A stretch of 7,314 bases of DNA from Clostridia bacterium (GTDB taxonomy: Bacteria; Bacillota_A; Clostridia; Oscillospirales; CAG-272), in contig JAGBZZ010000113.1 of assembly GCA_017652965.1 (NCBI GenBank), positions 1 to 7,314 of the forward strand, written 5' to 3'. This document shows, piece by piece, positions 1-5,523 of the stretch. The number at the start of each line of letters is the position of its first letter. Within the stretch, counting starts at the first letter, position 1. A model generated the notes under the pieces. It searched no databases. It saw only the letters and a list, made by a program, of their open reading frames with translations, and was not told the DNA's origin. The position numbers and the translations under genes are program-made.

Positions 1-12
1 CCTGCCACTCTC

Positions 13-21
13 AAAAGGAGG
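13..21 (+). promoter_or_regulatory. Shine-Dalgarno site of the sialidase-fold gene
   Basis: A strong purine-rich AAAAGGAGG sits four bases before the ATG at 26. The same reading frame is open to the left edge of the window, but it has no ATG, GTG or TTG there, so this site fixes the start at 26. The 25 bases before the gene are too short to show a promoter or the end of an upstream gene. Confidence 0.85.
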
Positions 22-25
22 CCGT

Positions 26-1198
26 ATGTCCATCACCCGTCAAGACCCCGCCGCCCGCGAGGCCTGCCCTCTTCTCTACCGCCCCTGCGACCCCCGCTTT
101 GCCGAGGATATTCGCCATTTTCAAGGATGCCCGACGCTTGCCGTCACCCGTGGCGGACGGATCTATCTTGCCTGGTATTCGGGCGGCACGCGTGAGCCGC
201 ACATCGAAAACTACAACCTTCTCGTCTACAGTGACGATGCGGGTGCAACCTGGTCCTCCCCTCTCTTGGTGATCCCCAGTGACCGTGAAAGGCTCATCCA
301 CGCCCTGGATATCCAGCTGTGGTGTGACGGGGGCGGCCGCCTGCACGTCTTCTGGGTGCAGAACAACACCCGCCCCGCCCCTGCCGAGCTGCCAAAGGCG
401 CTGCCCGGCCAGCCGCTGGCGGCTGTGGACGGCTATCTTTTTGACGATTTCCGCCACGCGATGTGGGAGACGGTGTGTGAAGACCCCGATGCCGCCGACC
501 CGCAGTTTGGCACGCCGCGCATGCTTGGCGACGGATTTTTGCGCTGCAAGCCCCTCGTCCTTGCAAGCGGGCGCATCCTCTACTTCAACTACGATCAGAT
601 CGACCCGCGCTATGCCTACAGCATCTCGGATGACGGCGGTAAGACCCTCCTTCGCCGCTATGCAGGCAAAAAGCTTGCCACCCCCTTTGACGAGGGCATG
701 GCCTACGAGCGCCGTGATGGGAGCATCCGTGCCCTCTTCCGCTCCGCGAAGGGTGAGCTTGCCGAATGCATTTCCTATGACGGCGGCGAGAGCTTCGGCG
801 AGGCGCGCCTTTCGGGCATCGACAGTCCCAGCACCCGCTTCTATATCTCCCGTACCCCCACCGGCAGGCTTTTGCTTGTCCACAGCGACGACCGCACCGA
901 GAGAAAGAACATGACCGTCTCGCTTTCGGAGGACGACGGACAAAGCTGGCCCTACCGTGTCACCATTGACACCCGCACGAACATTTCCTATCCCGATGCC
1001 GATTTCCACGACGGCCGCATCTACCTCACCTACGACCGTGAGCGTACCGGTGCCAAGGAGATCCTCTTTCTCTCCTTTACCGAGGAGGATGTCATAAAGG
1101 GGACTATCCCCACCCCAAGGATCATCTCGAAGCCCACCGGCGGCGAGGATAACCCCGAATATGAGCCGGACGGCTACACCCCGAAAAGGAGACCGTGA
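26..1198 (+). CDS. Sialidase-fold (BNR/Asp-box) protein, putative glycoside-acting enzyme
   Basis: This is a 390-residue protein of the BNR/sialidase superfamily, a six-bladed beta-propeller. Four Asp boxes (S-x-D-x-G-x-[TS]-[WFL]) are visible at residues 69-76 (SDDAGATW), 201-208 (SDDGGKTL), 250-257 (SYDGGESF) and 301-308 (SEDDGQSW). The C-terminal segment around 322-357 (SYPDADF, then YDRERTGAKEI and FTEEDVIKG) is typical of proteins annotated as exo-alpha-sialidase. However, the usual N-terminal R-I-P motif, which supplies the first Arg of the sialidase triad, reads G34-C-P-T-L here, so true sialidase activity is doubtful. A family-conserved patch, WYSGG followed by E61-N-Y, probably lines the pocket. 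There is no signal peptide or membrane segment, so a cytoplasmic location is inferred. It is the first gene visible in the operon, and its stop codon overlaps the next start. The fold is sure; the substrate is unknown. Confidence 0.93.
   Translation: MSITRQDPAAREACPLLYRPCDPRFAEDIRHFQGCPTLAVTRGGRIYLAWYSGGTREPHIENYNLLVYSDDAGATWSSPLLVIPSDRERLIHALDIQLWCDGGGRLHVFWVQNNTRPAPAELPKALPGQPLAAVDGYLFDDFRHAMWETVCEDPDAADPQFGTPRMLGDGFLRCKPLVLASGRILYFNYDQIDPRYAYSISDDGGKTLLRRYAGKKLATPFDEGMAYERRDGSIRALFRSAKGELAECISYDGGESFGEARLSGIDSPSTRFYISRTPTGRLLLVHSDDRTERKNMTVSLSEDDGQSWPYRVTIDTRTNISYPDADFHDGRIYLTYDRERTGAKEILFLSFTEEDVIKGTIPTPRIISKPTGGEDNPEYEPDGYTPKRRP
1187..1191 (+). promoter_or_regulatory. Shine-Dalgarno site choosing the nitrilase-GDPD start
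   Basis: AGGAG ends six bases before the ATG at 1198. A GTG at 1195, in frame one codon earlier, is the alternative start but would leave only three bases of spacing. The ATG lies in a TGATG overlap with the preceding stop codon, the usual layout for translational coupling, so ATG 1198 is preferred. Confidence 0.8.
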
Positions 1199-2835
1199 TG
1201 AAGGTTTGTGTCATTCAGCCTGCCTATTCTATGGATGCGTGCGATCTTGATGCACGCTTTTCGGAGCTTCTCTCGCTTCTCGACGAATGCGACGAAAGCC
1301 TTGACCTTATCGTCCTGCCCGAGTACAGCGACGTCCCCGCCGACGTCTTCGGCGAGAGCGGCTTTCTTGAAGCCTATCAAAAGAACAACGCCCGCCTGCT
1401 TGCGGCGGCAAGCCGCACGGCCGCACGCTGTCACGCCCTGCTTTTTGTGAATGCGGGCTACGCCACCGAGGATGGCATCCGCAACACCACCCACGCCTTT
1501 GACCGTGAGGGCAGACCCTCGGGACATTACTTTAAGGCGCACCCTGCCCCCAGTGAGGTCAAGGGGGAGGCCGAGGGCGGCCACGGGCTGGACGTCCTGT
1601 ACAGCTATGAGCCGCGCGCCCCGTATATCTTAGAGCTGGATGGCATCCGCTTTGCCTTCCTCACCTGCTACGATTTCTATTTCTACGAGGGCTTTGCCCG
1701 CATCGCGCGGGAGCGCCCCGATATCATCATCGGCTGCAGCCTCCAGCGCACCGACACCCACGATACCCTCACGACCATCCATAAGTTCCTCGCCTATCAG
1801 ACGAATTCCTCTCTTGTCCGCGCTTCGGTCTCGCTTGGGGAGGGCTGCCCCCTCTCGGGGACAAGCTCGGTCACCGCGCCAAGCGGCGAGGTGCTTCTCG
1901 ACATGGAAAGCCGTGTAGGGCTCGGGATCTGTGAGATCGACCCCAAGAAGAAGCACGAGAAGGCCGCAGGACACGGCGGCCGTACCATGCCGCACCACGA
2001 ATATATGGAGGTTGGCCGTCGCCCGTGGCTCTACCGCAACGCAGGGCCGTCCGTCGTGAGATTTGAGGACGTGATGCCCTATCCCCGCCTTTGCGCCCAC
2101 CGCGGCTTTTCGACGGTTGCCCCCGAGAACAGCATGCCCGCCTTTGGTGCGGCGGTGGGGCTTGGTGCCGAGGAGATCGAGTTTGACGTGTGGACGACCT
2201 CGGACGGGGTGCTGGTCTCCTGTCACGATACCGTGCTTGACCGTGTGTCGGACGGACACGGCAATATCTACGAGCATACCTATGAGGAGCTGTGCCGCCT
2301 TGACTTTGGCAAAAAGCACGGTGAGCGGTTCGCAGGGCTTCGCATCCCCACCTTCCGCGAGATCCTCGCACGCTTTGGCGGCAGGGTGATCATGAACATC
2401 CACGTCAAGCTGTGGGAGGTCGATATCGGCCGCCCGATGATCCGCGAGATCGTGGATCTTATCCGCGAATACGACTGTGAGCGGCACGTGTATCTGATGA
2501 TCGTGAACGACGAGATCCACCGTGCCGTGAAGGAATATGCCCCCGATATCCCGACCTGTGTCGGCTGGGACGGCAACCGTGAGCCGCTTTCGATGGTGGC
2601 CCGCGCCGTAGAGCTGGGGGCGCAGAAGGTTCAGCTCTATAAGCCCTACTTCACCAAGGATACCGTCGATCTTGCCCACTCCTACGGGATCGTTTGCAAC
2701 GTTTTCTGGTCGGATGACCCCGCCGAGGCGCGTAGCTTTTTCGAGATGGGGATCGACACGATCCTGACGAACGACTATCTCCGTATCCGCGGGGCAACCG
2801 AGGATCTTTTGGAAAGGAAATACCATGAACTATAA
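1198..2835 (+). CDS. Nitrilase-superfamily amidohydrolase fused to glycerophosphodiester phosphodiesterase
   Basis: A 545-residue two-domain protein. Residues 1 to about 282 form a carbon-nitrogen hydrolase (nitrilase) domain with its catalytic residues in order: Glu42 in VLPEYS, Lys113 in HYFKAHP and Cys157 in LTCYD. Glu120 is a candidate for the second Glu, and the domain ends in the usual RRPWLYR. Residues about 296-532 form a GDPD TIM barrel: H301-R-G, A-P-E-N-S at 308-312, metal ligands E328 and D330 in EIEFDVW, H343-D344, and a closing T-I-L-T-N-D. The canonical third ligand (Glu of the I-E-I-K motif) is His402 in NIHVK. Known chemistry is amide or nitrile C-N hydrolysis via the Cys and phosphodiester hydrolysis of glycerophosphodiester-type substrates. 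There is no signal peptide. The gene overlaps genes on both sides. An in-frame ATG at 2074 with an upstream GAGG could also yield the GDPD domain alone. Domain identity is secure; the joint substrate is unknown. Confidence 0.92.
   Translation: MKVCVIQPAYSMDACDLDARFSELLSLLDECDESLDLIVLPEYSDVPADVFGESGFLEAYQKNNARLLAAASRTAARCHALLFVNAGYATEDGIRNTTHAFDREGRPSGHYFKAHPAPSEVKGEAEGGHGLDVLYSYEPRAPYILELDGIRFAFLTCYDFYFYEGFARIARERPDIIIGCSLQRTDTHDTLTTIHKFLAYQTNSSLVRASVSLGEGCPLSGTSSVTAPSGEVLLDMESRVGLGICEIDPKKKHEKAAGHGGRTMPHHEYMEVGRRPWLYRNAGPSVVRFEDVMPYPRLCAHRGFSTVAPENSMPAFGAAVGLGAEEIEFDVWTTSDGVLVSCHDTVLDRVSDGHGNIYEHTYEELCRLDFGKKHGERFAGLRIPTFREILARFGGRVIMNIHVKLWEVDIGRPMIREIVDLIREYDCERHVYLMIVNDEIHRAVKEYAPDIPTCVGWDGNREPLSMVARAVELGAQKVQLYKPYFTKDTVDLAHSYGIVCNVFWSDDPAEARSFFEMGIDTILTNDYLRIRGATEDLLERKYHEL
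2065..2076 (+). promoter_or_regulatory. Possible internal ribosome-binding site and start for a free GDPD domain
   Basis: GAGG at 2065-2068 lies five bases before an in-frame ATG at 2074 (Met293 of the fusion). This falls between the last nitrilase residues and the HRG motif of the phosphodiesterase. Initiation here would give a 253-residue protein, about the length of a stand-alone bacterial GDPD. The site is weaker than the other ribosome-binding sites in the window and may be coincidental. Confidence 0.3.
2813..2818 (+). promoter_or_regulatory. Shine-Dalgarno site of the acetyltransferase gene
   Basis: AAAGGA sits six bases before the ATG at 2825. It lies inside the last codons of the nitrilase-GDPD gene, whose TAA stop is at 2833-2835. 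The two genes therefore overlap by 11 bases and are probably translationally coupled. Confidence 0.7.
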
Positions 2836-3472
2836 GAAGATCGACCTTGCGTCCTGGGAAAGACGCGACATTTACAAGATGTACACCACCACCCTCAAGA
2901 TCGTGATGAACATGACGGTGGACATGGACGTCACCCCCCTTGTTGCCTACGCCAAGGAGAAGGGGCTGAAGTTCTACCCCGTGATGATGCACACGGTCGG
3001 CAAAATCCTCAACGCCCGCGACGAGTTCAAGTATTCACTGACGGCCGAGGGGGAGCTTATCCTGTGGGACTACATCTCCCCCTCCTACACCGACTTCGAC
3101 CCGGAGACCGAGCATTTCAACAAATTTGTGACCGAGTACACCCCCGACCTTTTCGAGTTCTGCGAGCGTGCCGAGCGTGACCGCCTGCATTACAAGGGGG
3201 TCTTTGGCTTTGCGCCCGACCAGCCGAAGAACGTCTATGACATCTCCTGCCTGCCGTGGGTGCATTACAACAGCCTGACCCTGCACGTCGAAAGTGCCGA
3301 CGGCATCTGCCTCTTCCCGGTCGTTATCTGGGGCAAATACGAGGAAAAGGACGGGCGGCTGATCCTGCCCGTTACCGTGAACGTCAACCACGCCGTTTGC
3401 GACGGATTCCATATCTCGCGCTTCTTCAATGAGCTGAAGGCGGCGATCGAAGCCTTCGCGGATAAGGGCTGA
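2825..3472 (+). CDS. Chloramphenicol acetyltransferase-family (type A CAT-like) acetyltransferase
   Basis: This 215-residue protein matches the usual length (about 210-220) and whole-protein layout of trimeric type A CAT enzymes, which transfer acetyl from acetyl-CoA to a hydroxyl. The signature near the C terminus reads N-H189-A-V-C-D193-G-F-H, with the catalytic His and the structural Asp kept; the first His of the usual HHAVCDG pair is Asn188. PWVHYNS ends in Ser150, which matches the oxyanion-stabilising Ser of CAT. The N-terminal W11-E-R-R segment matches the W-x-R region whose Arg pairs with that Asp, and FYPVMMH and GELILWD are also family-like. The active site therefore looks intact. 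Its place in a glycan-processing operon suggests a sugar, amino-sugar or released small-molecule acceptor rather than chloramphenicol; that is inference. It is probably cytoplasmic, with no signal peptide. Confidence 0.93.
   Translation: MNYKKIDLASWERRDIYKMYTTTLKIVMNMTVDMDVTPLVAYAKEKGLKFYPVMMHTVGKILNARDEFKYSLTAEGELILWDYISPSYTDFDPETEHFNKFVTEYTPDLFEFCERAERDRLHYKGVFGFAPDQPKNVYDISCLPWVHYNSLTLHVESADGICLFPVVIWGKYEEKDGRLILPVTVNVNHAVCDGFHISRFFNELKAAIEAFADKG
3464..3468 (+). promoter_or_regulatory. Weak ribosome-binding-like site before the GH78-like gene
   Basis: AAGGG is the best purine run before the ATG at 3484, but it is 15 bases away, which is too far for efficient direct initiation. The acetyltransferase stop (TGA, 3470-3472) lies between them. 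This gene probably depends on ribosomes arriving from the preceding gene and may be expressed at a lower level than its neighbours. Confidence 0.3.
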
Positions 3473-3483
3473 GCCATCCCGCC

Positions 3484-5523
3484 ATGACTGCCACACGTCG
3501 GTTTTTCGGAAAATGGATCACAAGCGGCGAGTTTGCGGAGCTTATGCCGCGCCCTGTCTTTTGCCGCCAGCTTGCGCCGCTTGCGCTTGACTGCACCGAG
3601 CATCGGAATCGCCACGTCCTCTTTCGCCGCCGCTTTGTGCTGAGGGGGGCGGAGATTGCCGAGGGGGTGCGCCTTTTTATCACGGCCGATGACACCTACC
3701 GCCTTTATCTGAACGGCCGCTTTGTGGCCGAGGGGCCCTCCCCCTCCTACCATTTTGCCTACCGCTACCGCGAGATAGACGTGAGTGGCTACCTGCGAGA
3801 GGGCGAGAATACCATTGCCGTGCATACCCACTATATGGGGCTTATCAACCGCGTTCTTGAAAGCGGCGACAGACGGCACGGCCTGCTTCTCGATCTTGTG
3901 GCGGGGGACACCCCGATCCTTGCAAGCGACGAGGGCTTTCTTGTGGCCGACCACACCGCCTATCGCGAGGTGGGGACGGTCGGCTATGAGACCGGCTTTC
4001 TTGAGGAGTACGATGCCCGTGCCGCCGAGGTCGGCTTTGAGGCCGAGAATTTCGACGACAGCGCCTGGGCGCACGCCCGCGTGGCGAAGCACGCCGACCA
4101 TATCCTGATGCCCGAGGAAAATCCGCCGTTTACCTATGAGCGCATCCTGCCGAGTGCCACGGTGCAAAACGGCGGGCGACTGCTTCTCGACTTTGGCGGA
4201 ATGTACGTCGGCAGGCTTACCCTCACCCTTCGCGGCCGCGCGGGTGCCACTGTGCACATCCGCCATGCGCAGGAGATCGATGCCGAGGGGGGCGCCCGCT
4301 TTCAGATGCGGGCAAACTGCCGCTATGAGGAGCCCTTGATCCTTAAGGATGGGGTGACAGAATACGAGCATTTCGACTATACCGCCTTCCGCTATGCCGA
4401 GCTGCTTTTGCCCGAGGGCTGCACCCTTGATGGCGCGGCGATCACGGCAAGGCATTATCCCTTCACTCTCCGCACATCTCTTGCGCCCGCCTACCGCGGT
4501 GACACCACGCTTTCGGCGATCTTTTCACTGTGTGAGCGCACCCTCCGCTACGGGGTGCAGGAGGCCGTCCTTGACTGCATGGAGCGTGAAAAGGGCTTTT
4601 ATCTCGGGGACGGGTGCTATACAGCCCTCGCCCACACGGTCCTCACGGGTGACGATGCGATGATCCGCAAGCTGATAGAGGATGCCTTCCTGGCGACGGC
4701 GATCATCGATACCATGCCGACCTGCCTCAACTGCTCGTTTATCCAGGAGATCGCCGAATATCCCCTGATGCTGGTGCGGCTGATCCTTTGGCACTGGAGG
4801 CTCACGGGGGACTCTGCCTACCTTTCGTACAATTATCCGCGCGTCACAGCCCTTCTCGATGCCTACCGCGAGCACTATGAGCGGGACGGGCTTCTTTACG
4901 ACCTTGACAAATGGTGGGTGGTCGAATGGCCGATGCCCTACCGTGACGGCTATGATGCCGAGCTGCCCGCCAAAGAGATCTGCCATGAGCCGCACGTTGT
5001 CGGCTCTGCCCATTATCTTGCCGCCGTGCGTGCCGCAAACCGCATGGCCGCGGCTCTCGGCCTTCCCGCCTATCGCGACGAGGAACCCCTCACCGAAGCC
5101 TTCCTTTCGGCCTTTTACCGCAAGGAGGAGCACCTCTTTTTCGACCGTGCCGCCTCCGCGCACGTCAGCATGATCGGCAATATCATTCCCTTTGGGCTTG
5201 GGCTTATTCCCGACGGTGAATTTCTTGAAAACGTCCTTTCGATGATCGATAAGCGCGGCATTACCGCCGTCTCGCTTTTCGGGGCATTTCCCCTCCTTGA
5301 GGGGCTTGCCCGCACTAGGGACACCGCGCGCCTTCGCGCCGCCCTGTGTGACCCCGGCGCCTGGTGCCGCATGCTTGACGAGGGTGCCACAGCTACCTTT
5401 GAGGGATGGGGCAAGGACACCAAATGGAACACCTCGCTCTTTCACCTCACCATGTCCTACGCCGCCGTCTTTCTCAGCGATCTCGATCTTACTTCTCTTT
5501 TCTGTGAGGAGGACCTTTTATGA
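3484..5523 (+). CDS. GH78 (alpha-L-rhamnosidase)-like glycoside hydrolase
   Basis: This 679-residue protein has the GH78 domain order: an N-terminal beta-sandwich (about 45-120: RRRFVL, LYLNGRFV, DVSGYLREGENTIAV), a second jelly-roll like Bac_rhamnosid/CBM67 (about 225-320: LLLDFGGMYVGRL, RHAQEIDAEGG, FDYTAFRYAEL), an (alpha/alpha)6 barrel (about 330-600) and a short C-terminal cap. The catalytic-acid region reads D364-C-M-E-R-E-K-G with L-G-D376, one residue shorter than the usual DCPxRxERxGWxGD. E481-W-P followed by RDGYD stands where relatives have DWP. E640 in ATFEGW, after MLDEG, corresponds to the general base. It is short for GH78, lacking extra carbohydrate-binding domains and a signal peptide, as in intracellular forms. 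W11-I-T-S near the start is a typical GH78 opening and supports ATG 3484. Specificity could differ from L-rhamnose. Confidence 0.88.
   Translation: MTATRRFFGKWITSGEFAELMPRPVFCRQLAPLALDCTEHRNRHVLFRRRFVLRGAEIAEGVRLFITADDTYRLYLNGRFVAEGPSPSYHFAYRYREIDVSGYLREGENTIAVHTHYMGLINRVLESGDRRHGLLLDLVAGDTPILASDEGFLVADHTAYREVGTVGYETGFLEEYDARAAEVGFEAENFDDSAWAHARVAKHADHILMPEENPPFTYERILPSATVQNGGRLLLDFGGMYVGRLTLTLRGRAGATVHIRHAQEIDAEGGARFQMRANCRYEEPLILKDGVTEYEHFDYTAFRYAELLLPEGCTLDGAAITARHYPFTLRTSLAPAYRGDTTLSAIFSLCERTLRYGVQEAVLDCMEREKGFYLGDGCYTALAHTVLTGDDAMIRKLIEDAFLATAIIDTMPTCLNCSFIQEIAEYPLMLVRLILWHWRLTGDSAYLSYNYPRVTALLDAYREHYERDGLLYDLDKWWVVEWPMPYRDGYDAELPAKEICHEPHVVGSAHYLAAVRAANRMAAALGLPAYRDEEPLTEAFLSAFYRKEEHLFFDRAASAHVSMIGNIIPFGLGLIPDGEFLENVLSMIDKRGITAVSLFGAFPLLEGLARTRDTARLRAALCDPGAWCRMLDEGATATFEGWGKDTKWNTSLFHLTMSYAAVFLSDLDLTSLFCEEDLL
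5507..5512 (+). promoter_or_regulatory. Shine-Dalgarno site of the GH20 gene
   Basis: A perfect AGGAGG lies seven bases before the ATG at 5520, inside the last codons of the GH78-like gene. With the ATGA stop/start overlap at 5520-5523 it fixes the start of the next gene and predicts strong, coupled translation. Confidence 0.85.

Noticed and set aside
11..1009. Antisense open frame of 332 codons opposite the sialidase-fold gene
   Set aside because: It is in codon register with the sense gene and its glycine-, alanine- and valine-rich product looks like a reverse-complement shadow; four Asp boxes support the sense frame.
1195..1197. GTG start one codon before the ATG of the nitrilase-GDPD gene
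   Set aside because: It would sit only three bases from the AGGAG; ATG 1198 has normal spacing and forms a TGATG overlap with the previous stop.
1630..2826. Antisense open frame of 398 codons opposite the nitrilase-GDPD gene
   Set aside because: It is in exact codon register with the sense gene, which shows catalytic motifs of two known families; the antisense product has none.
3473..3483. Possible promoter or terminator between the acetyltransferase and GH78-like genes
   Set aside because: Eleven bases are too few to hold either, and no hairpin or T-run is seen.
3265..4455. Antisense open frame of 396 codons opposite the GH78-like gene and the end of the acetyltransferase gene
   Set aside because: It is in codon register with the GH78-like gene for most of its length, runs across a gene boundary, and shows no family motif. 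Rare-codon avoidance in GC-rich genes explains it.
4525..5445. Antisense open frame of 306 codons opposite the GH78-like gene
   Set aside because: Codon-register shadow of the GH78-like gene with no recognisable domain.
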